A stretch of DNA of 64,000 nt from Kordiimonas sp. (GCA_002700365.1 PADB01000010.1:482504-546503); one strand, 5' to 3'. Numbered from the stretch's first letter, positions 53,261-61,077 are shown. The notes: a model not told the origin generated them from the sequence alone. Numbers and translations are program-made.

Positions 53261-53748
53261 TGAACAAAGAATTTTTGAAAACAATCATCCATGAACTCGG
53301 CCTGTCACAGGTCGGCTTCGCCCGCAAAATCGGTGTGAATGATGCCGCTTTACGGCGGATGCTCATGCCTGACACAAAGCCAACTGGGAAGCCAAACACC
53401 ACCGCCAGGCCCATATCGCCCTATGTGGAAGCCGAAGCCTTGAGCCTGTTGGCCCATCATCGCAAGCAACTGCCGGAATGGACGGTCGGCATGGACGCAG
53501 ACGACCAGCTAGAAGTCACCACCATTCACCATAATATCTATCCCCGCTTCACCGCCTTTATCGGTACTGACATGCCGTCAGGCGTCAGCATGGACGCAGG
53601 GGGCGAGGATGATATGGGAATCGTCTGGCACAGCCATGTGGGGGGTGCTGACCTTGATTTCCACCGCGACTGGATGAAACGCGCCTTGTCCGCAGAGTCC
53701 TGCTACAACACTGCGTTGCAGATGGATGATCGTGAGGAAGATTTTTAA
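53260..53748 (+). CDS. HTH-domain phage protein of unknown function
   Basis: 162 residues. N-terminal lambda-repressor-like HTH (FLKTIIHELGLSQVGFARKI, GVNDAALRRML). The C-terminal ~90 residues contain VTTIHHNIYPRFTAFIGTDM and a conserved-looking IVWHSHVGGADLDFH. It may regulate or work with the first gene. It converges with, and overlaps by 4 bases, the leftward early operon. Confidence 0.6.
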   Translation: MNKEFLKTIIHELGLSQVGFARKIGVNDAALRRMLMPDTKPTGKPNTTARPISPYVEAEALSLLAHHRKQLPEWTVGMDADDQLEVTTIHHNIYPRFTAFIGTDMPSGVSMDAGGEDDMGIVWHSHVGGADLDFHRDWMKRALSAESCYNTALQMDDREEDF

Positions 53749-54359
53749 CCCTCCCACTCTGATCTGGCCTTGAGCAAGGCCCGCAGCCCATCGAACAAGG
53801 CTTGTCTGTTGCGCTCATCGACGGGGGTCATGGTCCCCGCCACCGCCCGCTCAAACCATTCTGGCAAGTCGTGATCTGCTGTAATGCACCGCACTTCCAG
53901 ATAACAATCACGCCCCACCGCCACCATGGCATCCGTCAAATGCTTATAAAGGCGTTCGCGGCGCTCATCGTTTAGCGTCAAAATATCCATTGGATCGCTA
54001 ACGCTCCCCTTCCCCACCGTTGCGCCATAGAACGGCACTTTTCCGAACGGCTTGCCGATATTATGCCAGTACAGGGCCGCATAACCCATCGCCACGCCTT
54101 CAAGCACTCCCAGATCTTCGTCAATGTCGTCCAACATGCCGCGATAAGCCATGATCGCGATCGGTGATCTTGTGGCCGCCAAATCGGCGGCGGTTGCCCC
54201 TGGACCAAGCACCGCCAGCTTTTTCGCTATCTGCTCATCTGGGGGGATTATCTTTTCCTCCCGCCCCTGCCCTTGCCGTGTCGTCTCCCGCCGTTTTGCC
54301 GTCATCTGCCGCTTGCGCCCAACCCGTCTGCCCATTGTCGCGATATCCTCCACAATCAT
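53745..54359 (-). CDS. Hypothetical protein at the end of early operon
   Basis: 204 residues with a basic N terminus rich in R/K/Q (possible nucleic-acid contact) and helical body (YLEVRCITADHDLPEWFERAV is too long to be cut here; see residues ~150-172). The start overlaps the preceding stop as ATGA. No family recognised. Confidence 0.55.
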   Translation of the reverse strand: MIVEDIATMGRRVGRKRQMTAKRRETTRQGQGREEKIIPPDEQIAKKLAVLGPGATAADLAATRSPIAIMAYRGMLDDIDEDLGVLEGVAMGYAALYWHNIGKPFGKVPFYGATVGKGSVSDPMDILTLNDERRERLYKHLTDAMVAVGRDCYLEVRCITADHDLPEWFERAVAGTMTPVDERNRQALFDGLRALLKARSEWEG

Positions 54360-54838
54360 TCACTTGTTTGCTGAATATTAAAATTTTCCACATAACAACG
54401 GAATGCCGACAGCGCGGCCGTCACATTAATTGAATTAAGCGAAAAATAAGACGCCGTCTGCGGAATGTGTCCCAGAAAAACGTCATCATCATCAAGAATT
54501 GATAAATAAATATCTTCCTCAAAGGCGCCACCGTCGACCAAGGAGGAAACAACATCGGGCCGCAAGCACTCTTCACTGCTAAAAAGTTTTTCAACAATCG
54601 CCACCGCCCTTTTGACTGTGTAATGCCGCGATAAATTGCCAGCCAAACAAGCGGCAAACAAGAACTCACAGGAAAGAAGCCTATTTTCTGAAATCCCTTT
54701 ACCGCTATTTTCTATCAAACTTTTTAAAAATGGGTGCAATATCATTGCCCTGAAAGTCGGCATCTTCATCCCCAGCGCATTAGCCATCACCGAATTTGAT
54801 ATGCGTCTTATTTCCCATTCAGAATGCGACTTGCTCAT
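54356..54838 (-). CDS. Hypothetical protein
   Basis: 160 residues, mainly helical, start MSKSHSEWEIRRISNSV. The body has two Cys but no clear motif, and ends FNIQQTSE. ATGA-coupled on both sides with its neighbours, so it is really translated. Higher AT than its neighbours. Confidence 0.55.
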   Translation of the reverse strand: MSKSHSEWEIRRISNSVMANALGMKMPTFRAMILHPFLKSLIENSGKGISENRLLSCEFLFAACLAGNLSRHYTVKRAVAIVEKLFSSEECLRPDVVSSLVDGGAFEEDIYLSILDDDDVFLGHIPQTASYFSLNSINVTAALSAFRCYVENFNIQQTSE

Positions 54839-55116
54839 ATGTCCTCCTGGTCAGGTCGATTTTCCAAACTGCGGGCCACCAGCGTTGCATAACCCGCGAT
54901 GTCGCACCAATGGTCCGGCTCGTCGGGATTGCCAGCCAATATACGGGCGATCTTGTGCACAATCATTTCCAGGGATTCTAGCTGCTCCGGCTCCCAGTCA
55001 GCCCGCCGTTCGCATCCTAACAGCAAAACACGCTTAAGCCGCTGCGACAACATGGCCTGCGTAGCAAAATCGCCGTGCGTCTTTTCGCGTTCGTTCAAAA
55101 TATCTTCGATTTCCAT
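54835..55116 (-). CDS. DUF6378 family phage protein
   Basis: 93 residues from ATG 55116. NEREKTHGDFATQAMLSQ and KIARILAGNPDEPDHWCDI, then AGYATL are the conserved blocks of DUF6378, a family found beside phage replication genes; function unknown. Overlaps the next gene by ATGA. Confidence 0.8.
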   Translation of the reverse strand: MEIEDILNEREKTHGDFATQAMLSQRLKRVLLLGCERRADWEPEQLESLEMIVHKIARILAGNPDEPDHWCDIAGYATLVARSLENRPDQEDI

Positions 55117-55141
55117 AGGCAATTATCCGTTTTTCTAAATA

Positions 55142-56230
55142 TTAGACTTTTATCCGCTCTTCCGGTGAAGGGGCTTTCTCCACAACAATCTCAACGGCAG
55201 GGGCGGGGGCGCCCTCCACCGCTAACTCCGCCAACATCCCAGAAATCGCGTGTAGATAATCCCCGCGGATTTTATCCGCCTTGAACGCGCTACCAGTCAC
55301 GATCTCATACCCGCCACCGGATTCTGCCCCGCGAAATTCCACATCCAGCAACCACGACCTGAAAGCCGCATCGCCAAAACGGGCGATAAACAATCGCTCG
55401 ATCCGCCCCCATAAGGCCGCATCGGTCCCACCCATACCGCGGCGGCGTTGTGCGGCCCGCTCGTCGGGGTCTGGCACATCCTCCCAACCACGCTTGCGCA
55501 GCCAACTTGTCGGCAACATCGCCGAATGCCCGTTCTTGCGCAGATTAGCGTTGTAGTGGCGCAGGCCATCGGCGATCCATGCCGCACTCACACCCTCGCC
55601 CCTCGCCACGGCATAAGCCGCCAAAGCCTGGGGCCGTGATTGCTGATTTGGGTAATCCTGCCAGAACCTCGAAAAATCTTGTTCGACCACCTCCGGCGCA
55701 ACAATCTTGTTTTCCTGCCCTGAATTTTTCCCTTGATCGGCCCCCAGGGGGGCTTTGGGGGGTAAAGGTTCTAATGGTGGTTCTATATAGGGGGCGCACC
55801 GTGGTACACCCCCCCCGTGCATATTTTGCACCCCCCCGTGCATATTTTGCACCCCCTCCTGGGTGGGCTGTTCATCGTCCTTCTGTTCCTCTTCTGTACA
55901 CTTCTGTTCCTCACTTGTTCTAGGGGGTGCATATTTTGCACCCCCTATATTTTGGGGGTCATCCACCGCCATTTTTAGTATATATTGATTACTCGCATTG
56001 CTGCCGTTATCACGATAACGCGCCGCCCGGGCGATAATCCCCGCCTCTTCTAACGCCTTAATCTGTTTTTGCACCGCGCGTCTTGATAGCCGCGATTTGT
56101 GCATAATCACGTCCAGGCCAGGCCAGCACTCGCCATCGTCATTGGCATAGTCAGCAAGGGCCAATAGCACCACTTTGGCCGATGGTTTTAAGTCCTGCTC
56201 AAAGGCCCAATGAATCGCTTTAACACTCAT
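55142..56230 (-). CDS. Phage replication initiator (HTH_36 N-terminus, DnaA-like C-terminus)
   Basis: 362 residues. The N-terminal winged HTH covers ~1-95 (SVKAIHWAFEQDLKPSAKVV, LSRRAVQKQIKALEEAGII). A low-complexity linker with GVQNMHG repeats lies near residues 125-155. After ~260 a segment LWGRIERLFIARFGDAAFRS then FKADKIRGDYLHAI fits the DnaA N-terminal/helicase-contact domain. It is likely the lambda O counterpart, with the origin inside its gene. The start overlaps the upstream stop (ATGA). Confidence 0.75.
   Translation of the reverse strand: MSVKAIHWAFEQDLKPSAKVVLLALADYANDDGECWPGLDVIMHKSRLSRRAVQKQIKALEEAGIIARAARYRDNGSNASNQYILKMAVDDPQNIGGAKYAPPRTSEEQKCTEEEQKDDEQPTQEGVQNMHGGVQNMHGGGVPRCAPYIEPPLEPLPPKAPLGADQGKNSGQENKIVAPEVVEQDFSRFWQDYPNQQSRPQALAAYAVARGEGVSAAWIADGLRHYNANLRKNGHSAMLPTSWLRKRGWEDVPDPDERAAQRRRGMGGTDAALWGRIERLFIARFGDAAFRSWLLDVEFRGAESGGGYEIVTGSAFKADKIRGDYLHAISGMLAELAVEGAPAPAVEIVVEKAPSPEERIKV
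55817..55941. repeat. Three iteron-like repeats GTGCATATTTTGCAC inside the initiator gene
   Basis: Identical 15-bp copies at 55817-55831, 55838-55852 and 55927-55941 in the same orientation, each embedded in C/G runs. Starts are 21 and 89 bases apart. Copies 1 and 2 encode VQNMH, but copy 3 is in another frame (AKYA), so the DNA is conserved, not the peptide. An AT-rich stretch (55975-55990) lies beside them. Confidence 0.7.
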
Positions 56231-56517
56231 AACATCACCGTCGATTTGAAAGCGGAGGTCAATAGATGTGACAGCCAGAACAATGTCTGAATTTTAAACG
56301 CAAAAGTCCCTGTGATTTTTGTGATTTGGGCGACTGTGAGCCGACGCGTCTCTGTTTGGCGAATGATTAACCAGGCCATAACCCACACTGCCACAGGGAC
56401 ACTTGTAAGGCACAGCGAATGAATAAAGGGGTAAGAGCTAAACATGCCCGCAAAAATGACAGATATTAAGAACATCTTATCGATTGTTTTAATCATAATC
56501 GCCGCCAGAATTTTCAT
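56227..56517 (-). CDS. Small membrane protein of early operon
   Basis: 96 residues from ATG 56517, with GGAGG eight bases upstream. Two hydrophobic segments (FLISVIFAGMFSSYPFIHSL and SVPVAVWVMAWLII) then a basic tail. The longer frame upstream belongs to shadow sequence. Function unknown. Confidence 0.6.
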   Translation of the reverse strand: MKILAAIMIKTIDKMFLISVIFAGMFSSYPFIHSLCLTSVPVAVWVMAWLIIRQTETRRLTVAQITKITGTFAFKIQTLFWLSHLLTSAFKSTVML

Positions 56518-57264
56518 TTTCGCCCCTCCACCGCCATAATCGTTTGGCCGATAATCATGGGAATATGCGGCACAACCGCGTTGCCTACTCCGCCAAGTCT
56601 GTCCACCCCTTGGGGTATCCCATCGCCGCTTCCGCAAAGTTTGGATGGGTATAAATGGGATCGCTCTGGCAAGTCCTCAGCCCTTCTGACATCTTCGCAC
56701 CACGAAAATGCGGGCTGCCTTTGTATCTGTTCCTTGCAGATCCTTTGCCCTCGTTCTTTCCCAGGGTAGGCAATAATCCATACCCGATCTCTGATGTGCG
56801 CCAACGGCGGCAGCCGGAATGCAATGTCATTCAGCATTAAACCCGATCTCGGCCAAGTCCCCAAGAACTCGGCCAAACCATCCGCCTCGTTTTTCACTTG
56901 GGCCAGCAAGCAAGTTTGTGACGTTCTCCACGATGATGTAACGGGGTCTAATCTGGCGAGCCAGTCGGACCATTTCACTCCATAGCCCGCTACGGTCGCC
57001 GTCAATGCCTGCCTTCCTGCCGGCGATTGATAAGTCCTGGCAGGGGAATCCCCCTGTGATAATGTCAACTGCACCCGCGAATTGATCACCGTCTAACTCC
57101 TTAATGTCGTCATAAATCGGCACATGTGGCCAGTGCTTGGCCAGCACCTTTTGGCAAAAAGGGTCTATCTCGCAAAACCCGACCGTCTCGAACCCGCCAG
57201 CCCATTGCAGGCCAAGGGCAAAGCCGCCAATGCCGGAAAATAGGTCTAGATGCTTTAAATTCAT
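56514..57264 (-). pseudogene. C5-cytosine DNA methyltransferase, broken by a stop and a frameshift
   Basis: The N-terminal half is normal: LDLFSGIGGFALGL (motif I), GGFPCQDLSIAG (catalytic PCQ, motif IV) and IIVENVTNLL (motif VI). At 56827-56829 a TGA stands where the family has Trp (EIGFNAE-W-HCIP). About 30 bases on, HIRDRVWIIAYP is in a different frame; loss of one CA in GCACAC explains it. The C-terminal part ends normally with GGVGNAVVPHIPMIIGQ. Two lesions mean no full enzyme. Confidence 0.88.
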
Positions 57265-57722
57265 CAATCACACCCCCGCCCGATCTCGCGGCCATCTTCT
57301 GTGGTAAAATCTGCCCAGTGCCGCCAGCCATTAGGGCAATGAAATCCCCATTCACGGATACGGGGTCCAGTTATAAAAATAGTGACTGGCCAAGAGCGGT
57401 TACCATGAAGGGACAGCCGGTGGGCAGACGCCGCCCGCCGAAAAATCAAGGATCCTGCCTCATAAAGAGTCTTTTTGTGAATGCCACCGGCTTTAATACG
57501 ATGATCATAATATGCCCCCCATACGATATATGAGATCGACCACCAGGGATGATCGTGTAAGGCCCTGTTATCGTCATCGCGGCGCACCTGGTGCAGATAA
57601 ATATTAAAAAACCGATTGCGGGGTATGATATACCACCGCAACAAATATGGATTTTCTTCCCCGCCAATTACGACATCAGGTTTTCGCGCAAAAATATTCA
57701 AGATTGCTTTTTTCAGGATCAT
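57264..57722 (-). CDS. Cupin-like phage protein
   Basis: 152 residues from ATG 57722 (TGATG overlap). Metal-like HDHPWWSISYIVWG and YEAGSLIFRRAASAHRL with paired His fit a cupin barrel. Similar proteins occur in phage early regions near methyltransferases; substrate unknown. Confidence 0.68.
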   Translation of the reverse strand: MILKKAILNIFARKPDVVIGGEENPYLLRWYIIPRNRFFNIYLHQVRRDDDNRALHDHPWWSISYIVWGAYYDHRIKAGGIHKKTLYEAGSLIFRRAASAHRLSLHGNRSWPVTIFITGPRIREWGFHCPNGWRHWADFTTEDGREIGRGCD

Positions 57723-58483
57723 CACAGCATTGGCTCCTGTTTATAGGCAGGGGCGGGCTGTACGAAAAAATCAGGCTGGCTGTACGCTTCCTCAATCCGC
57801 TTGCAGGCGATGTCAAAATATTTAGCGTCCAACTCAATGCCGATGAACCGCCTGCCCATTTTGGCGCAGGCAACGCCCGTGGTGCCACTCCCCATAAAAG
57901 GGTCAAGGATCGTTTGGCCTGGGTTCGTAAAATCCGCGACAAGCTCTGACATAAGCGGTATTGGCTTTTCTGTCGGATGGCCGCCGTGGCGTGTGGGACC
58001 ATTAACGCAGTGCTGATAAACGCCCCGCTTGCCTCCCGCGTTCCAGCGGGCATGACCTTTACCCGCCCAGGCGGTAACAAAGCACTCGGCACCTTGCGCT
58101 GGGCCTTGCCCGTTCAACTGTGGTGTTGAATCCGGCTTAATCCATGTGCATGCACGTTTGTATTTCATTGCGGCAGGGTTAATCGCATCCGCCCACCTGG
58201 CCACACCCTCAACCGTGCAGAACGCGACAAACCACCCATCACAAACATTAGAAGAAAGGCGAACAAATTCCCCACGGATGCTATCAATAGGGCCAAAGTC
58301 TAGCTTGCGCAGGCCGGCATTAGCCCCACCCTTCATTACTCGCGAACTATTCTTGCTATCATGCATAATTTTCTCATAGGGGGGATCAGTTATAACGTGG
58401 TCCACCTTGTCCAGCATGGGCATCACCTCAAGGCAATCGCCGCGGTAAAGTGTGCAATCGCCGATCTGGACGCATTCCGTCAT
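57722..58483 (-). CDS. Site-specific DNA methyltransferase (adenine or N4-cytosine)
   Basis: 253 residues with catalytic VITDPPYEKI (DPPY, residues 33-36), then the SAM-binding LDPFMGSGTTGVACAKMGR near the C terminus. Motif order catalytic-then-SAM places it in the beta class. No cognate nuclease is near, so it likely protects phage DNA or regulates. Coupled to its neighbours by overlaps. Confidence 0.9.
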   Translation of the reverse strand: MTECVQIGDCTLYRGDCLEVMPMLDKVDHVITDPPYEKIMHDSKNSSRVMKGGANAGLRKLDFGPIDSIRGEFVRLSSNVCDGWFVAFCTVEGVARWADAINPAAMKYKRACTWIKPDSTPQLNGQGPAQGAECFVTAWAGKGHARWNAGGKRGVYQHCVNGPTRHGGHPTEKPIPLMSELVADFTNPGQTILDPFMGSGTTGVACAKMGRRFIGIELDAKYFDIACKRIEEAYSQPDFFVQPAPAYKQEPML

Positions 58484-58965
58484 TTCTTGATCCCCAGCAG
58501 TTTCGCCATGCCGCCTGCAATATCTGCGGGCAGGCCGTCACAAAGGGCCTTCCGATATTCGTCTTCACGCAGGCCAGCGGCATCGGCCACCGCTTCCCAG
58601 CTCCAGCCATTGTCAATTAAACTTGAAACGCCGCGATAAATCTCTGTGGCCGTCAGGCGGCGACGGAAGGGGAAAATCTTCCCTTTCGGGATTTTGTTAT
58701 AGACCAGTGTTTCCTTGACGTTCTTGGCGGTCGCGCCTGGGGGCGTATGCGCCAGCCTCGTCTTCACTCTGGCCTTGTTCGCCGCCGCGTGGCCTATCTC
58801 GTTACGCTGTAAGCCAAGCAAGTTTCCTCTATGCTGCACAGCCAACACGCTACGGCTGAAACCAGCAGCGGCAAGAGCCTGCACAACTTGCGAATTAGGC
58901 ATAAACGGGAAAACCGCCTTCAAGATTGCGTCCTCCTCCGGTCGCCATGATCGCCCGTTCATCAT
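58480..58965 (-). CDS. DNA-binding protein, SANT/GcrA-like N terminus
   Basis: 161 residues. SWRPEEDAILKAVFPFM, then VQALAAAGFSRSVLAVQHRG is a Myb/SANT-like helix-turn-helix. The C-terminal part (ATEIYRGVSSLIDNGWSWEA, AVADAAGLREDEYRKAL) looks like a second helical domain. Likely a phage regulator. Overlaps the RusA gene stop (ATGATG). Confidence 0.65.
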   Translation of the reverse strand: MMNGRSWRPEEDAILKAVFPFMPNSQVVQALAAAGFSRSVLAVQHRGNLLGLQRNEIGHAAANKARVKTRLAHTPPGATAKNVKETLVYNKIPKGKIFPFRRRLTATEIYRGVSSLIDNGWSWEAVADAAGLREDEYRKALCDGLPADIAGGMAKLLGIKK

Positions 58966-59321
58966 GCGCCCCCCTCTTTAATCTCAATTCCAGGCATTAG
59001 GCCCCACAACTTGCGCGCACGTATATCGTGCACAACGCTGTCCTCTGCCATTGTTGCATCCAACAGCGCTTTTAGAAGGTTATCGACGTCTGGCCGCTTG
59101 GTATGGGGGGTGCCGTCCAGAGCGGCACGACGCTTCTGTGAATAACTCGCCGGAATCGGCATGTGAAAAGTAACCATCGCGCCCGCCGTGGGCACCTCAA
59201 CGCCTAACAGGCGGCAATGATCTTTAAACGCCCGATAGGACAACACACACGGGCGGGCGGCCCACTTATCGCGGCGGGTCATGCGCGGTTTTGCGACCGG
59301 CGGCACAGAATAAAACGTCAT
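58962..59321 (-). CDS. rusA: Holliday junction resolvase RusA
   Basis: 119 residues from ATG 59321. TFYSVPPVAKPRMTRRDKW, then KRPDVDNLLKALLDAT with EDSVVHDI give the RusA fold, with catalytic Asp residues in RPDVDN and ED. It resolves Holliday junctions in phage recombination/replication. Its start overlaps the stop of the 32-residue peptide gene. Confidence 0.9.
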   Translation of the reverse strand: MTFYSVPPVAKPRMTRRDKWAARPCVLSYRAFKDHCRLLGVEVPTAGAMVTFHMPIPASYSQKRRAALDGTPHTKRPDVDNLLKALLDATMAEDSVVHDIRARKLWGLMPGIEIKEGGA

Positions 59322-59416
59322 ACTGTCAAAAACTCCACCACCGCCAGAGCGGCCTCGATGACGCCCCACCACAACAGTGCGCAGATAATATGAAATCGCA
59401 GATCAAAAATAATCAT
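59318..59416 (-). CDS. 32-residue membrane microprotein
   Basis: Starts MIIFDLRFHIICALLWWGVI and ends EAALAVVEFLTV, one hydrophobic helix of ~22 residues with two Trp. Its ATG overlaps the CII-like stop (ATGA) and its TGA overlaps the RusA ATG (ATGA), so both ends are translationally coupled. No RBS of its own is visible. Confidence 0.65.
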   Translation of the reverse strand: MIIFDLRFHIICALLWWGVIEAALAVVEFLTV

Positions 59417-59871
59417 GCGTCACCGTCCTGCGCGGTATGGCGCACCACGTTGTCGACATCGTCAATCTCTGCACGGGCGGCGTTAAGGGCATCACGAATA
59501 ACGGCCCGTTCCTCCTCTGTTATCTGTCCGTCTTCCGCCGCCATAGCGACAACATTAACCGCGTCGCTGGCGGCCGCGTTCATTTCTGTAACTTCTTTCA
59601 GGATTGATCCGAATTTCCCCGCGCCCATAGGCACAAGATCATAACCGCAGGCATGGGCGATATATCGCAGCAAGGCTGGATTGCCGCTATCGCGCGTCAG
59701 GTCAACCAACACATCAACCGGCATATGATCTTTATCATTCTGATTTTGATAATGTGACAACGTGCTGGCCCGCACCCGCGTCACGGTCGCCGCACTTTCC
59801 AACCCGCCGCTTGCCTGCGTCTGCCGCTTTGCAGCAATTTTAATCTGGGGGGAAAGACTGGAACCCGTCAT
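59413..59871 (-). CDS. CII-like regulator (Phage_CP76 family)
   Basis: 152 residues. STLSHYQNQNDKDHMPVDVL (S.LS.YQ....D..MPVDV) is the DNA-contact pattern of Phage_CP76/CII regulators. The C-terminal helical part is EDGQITEEERAVIRDALNAA. It follows the Cro-like gene across a structured gap, the position of cII in lambda-like phages. Confidence 0.8.
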   Translation of the reverse strand: MTGSSLSPQIKIAAKRQTQASGGLESAATVTRVRASTLSHYQNQNDKDHMPVDVLVDLTRDSGNPALLRYIAHACGYDLVPMGAGKFGSILKEVTEMNAAASDAVNVVAMAAEDGQITEEERAVIRDALNAARAEIDDVDNVVRHTAQDGDA

Positions 59872-60077
59872 GGAAAATTACCTTTGTTTTTACCGTATAT
59901 CTCGCCGCTGATACGGCTTATTCTTTAAAAATCAGGGGGCGGCGCTGTAGGCCACCGCCCCCAAGTTGAGGAGACCATCGGGGGGTCTCATGGGTAATAG
60001 TTGCAGGGCGGCTGCCGTTGGGGGTCGTGCCACCGCCCCGCCCCGCTTCCTTGAGGTATAAAAGGAAGCGAAAGGGG
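59872..60077 (-). other. Structured leader between Cro-like and CII-like genes
   Basis: A gene-free 206-base stretch with several hairpins on the minus strand: 9-bp stem at 60044-60070 (CGCTTCCTT/AAGGAAGCG) directly after the Cro-like stop, GAGACC/GGTCTC at 59971-59989, and a terminator at 59935-59962. The short reading frame here does not look coding. Confidence 0.6.
59935..59962 (-). terminator. Rho-independent terminator, tR1-like
   Basis: Minus-strand stem GGGGGCGG/CCGCCCCC (8 bp) around 12 bases, followed by TGATTTTTAAAG. It stands between the Cro-like and CII-like genes, as tR1 of lambda does, about 60 bases before the CII-like start. Confidence 0.65.
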
Positions 60078-60266
60078 TTAGACGTAAAGGCTCTCAAGCG
60101 ATACGCGGCCGCCTGTTGCCTCAACAATTTTCAACGCCATTTCAGGGCGGGGCTGGCGCTTGCCTGCACACCACCTGTTTACAGTCAAAGGCGTCACATC
60201 AAGCCGCGCCGCAAAGGCCCTCTGGCTGTCTTCAAAATCGCGGATGTAGTCTTTCAAAGTCATCAT
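60078..60266 (-). CDS. Cro-like repressor
   Basis: 62 residues from ATG 60266. HTH: SQRAFAARLDVTPLTVNRWC with AGKRQPRPEMALKIVEATGG, the form of phage Cro/Cro-like YdaS proteins. A longer version starting at ATG 60275 would overlap the -10 element of its own promoter; I prefer 60266 or 60263, giving a leaderless mRNA. It is divergent from the CI-like gene. Confidence 0.8.
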   Translation of the reverse strand: MMTLKDYIRDFEDSQRAFAARLDVTPLTVNRWCAGKRQPRPEMALKIVEATGGRVSLESLYV

Positions 60267-60273
60267 GAGCGCC

Positions 60274-60302
60274 ATGGTATCCAATATGGATATCTAAGGT
60301 CA
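60274..60302 (-). promoter_or_regulatory. Leftward early promoter (PR-like) with operator O1
   Basis: Minus strand: TTGACC, then six bases, operator ATCCATATTGGAT (60279-60291), and -10 TACCAT (60274-60279) at an 18-base spacing. The operator sits in the spacer, so bound repressor excludes RNA polymerase. TSS is expected at or next to the cro ATG. Confidence 0.65.
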
Positions 60303-60313
60303 AGTAAAAATAT

Positions 60314-60326
60314 ATCCTGTTTGGAT
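60314..60326. promoter_or_regulatory. Operator O2
   Basis: ATCCTGTTTGGAT matches the operator core ATCCA-N3-TGGAT with one mismatch. It lies midway between the cro and cI starts, close to a TATAAA/GATAAT region that may be the CI promoter. Confidence 0.6.
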
Positions 60327-60348
60327 AATTTATAAATTTTGAAGGTCT

Positions 60349-60361
60349 GCCAATATGGCTA
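60349..60361. promoter_or_regulatory. Operator O3 overlapping the cI start
   Basis: TGCCAATATGGCT keeps the central CCAATATGG of O1 with changed ends. It contains the cI ATG (60355), so binding would block cI expression. Confidence 0.45.
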
Positions 60362-61047
60362 TTATGAAGAATCGTTTAAAAACGCTGCGCCAGGAAGCCG
60401 GTTTCTCCCAAGCCGAACTCGGAGAGAAGGCGGGGACTACTAAGCTGCAAATATGGCGTCTGGAACATGGCGAGCGGCAATTAACCCAACGCTGGATGGA
60501 ACGGCTTGCCCCGCATCTGGACTGCCGACCGGAAGAATTGATTGCGGAAATATCGCCGCCAGACACCCTCACCCTCTCCCCCATCTCTGTCATAGGCTAT
60601 GTGCAGGCGGGAGACTGGGCAGAGGCCCACGAACTACCAGAAGACGACCGGACGCAAGTTGTGCTTCCAAATACCGCGCCCTACTCCACCGCTTTTGGCT
60701 TACAGGTGCGCGGCGACAGCATGAATTTGAAATACGAACCTGGGGATATCGTCGTTTGCGTCCCTTATGCAGATTATGACAAGGAAATCACAACGGGGAA
60801 ATGCGTGATCGTTGAGCTTGAATGCTTCCAGGGGCTGATCGAATCCACCGTCAAGGAACTGCACAAAGACGACAATGGCACGATCTGGCTAGTGCCACGG
60901 TCCAGCAATCCGATACATCAGGCAATACAGTTTCCTAATCACCTGCCAGAAACAGAGGAAGACCTAAACCTCACCGTCAGCGGGCGGCGCATCCGTGAAA
61001 TCCGCGTACAGGCCGTGGTCATCGGCTTTTTTCGTGATGATAGCTAA
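60355..61047 (+). CDS. CI-like repressor, S24 peptidase fold
   Basis: 230 residues. XRE HTH at ~1-60 (LKTLRQEAGFSQAELGEKAG, TKLQIWRLEHGER), a linker, and an S24/LexA-type domain with GYVQAGDW (likely cleavage region), RGDSMNLKYEPGD (catalytic Ser) and TGKCVIVEL (catalytic Lys). It keeps lysogeny and would be inactivated in the SOS response. Start ATG 60355 has GAAGG upstream. Confidence 0.92.
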   Translation: MAIMKNRLKTLRQEAGFSQAELGEKAGTTKLQIWRLEHGERQLTQRWMERLAPHLDCRPEELIAEISPPDTLTLSPISVIGYVQAGDWAEAHELPEDDRTQVVLPNTAPYSTAFGLQVRGDSMNLKYEPGDIVVCVPYADYDKEITTGKCVIVELECFQGLIESTVKELHKDDNGTIWLVPRSSNPIHQAIQFPNHLPETEEDLNLTVSGRRIREIRVQAVVIGFFRDDS

Positions 61048-61077
61048 CTAAATTAACCGTTAATGGGGGATAAAGAA

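Noticed and set aside
55817-55941. Repeats as a simple peptide repeat in the initiator
   Set aside because: The third copy is in a different frame, so peptide-level repetition does not explain it.
56827-56829. TGA in the methyltransferase as recoded Trp or selenocysteine
   Set aside because: TGA is used as an ordinary stop by many genes here, no selenocysteine element is visible, and a frameshift follows closely.
59918-60127. 69-codon minus-strand frame between the Cro-like and CII-like genes
   Set aside because: It overlaps the Cro-like gene and runs through structured leader hairpins; composition reflects GC-rich stems.
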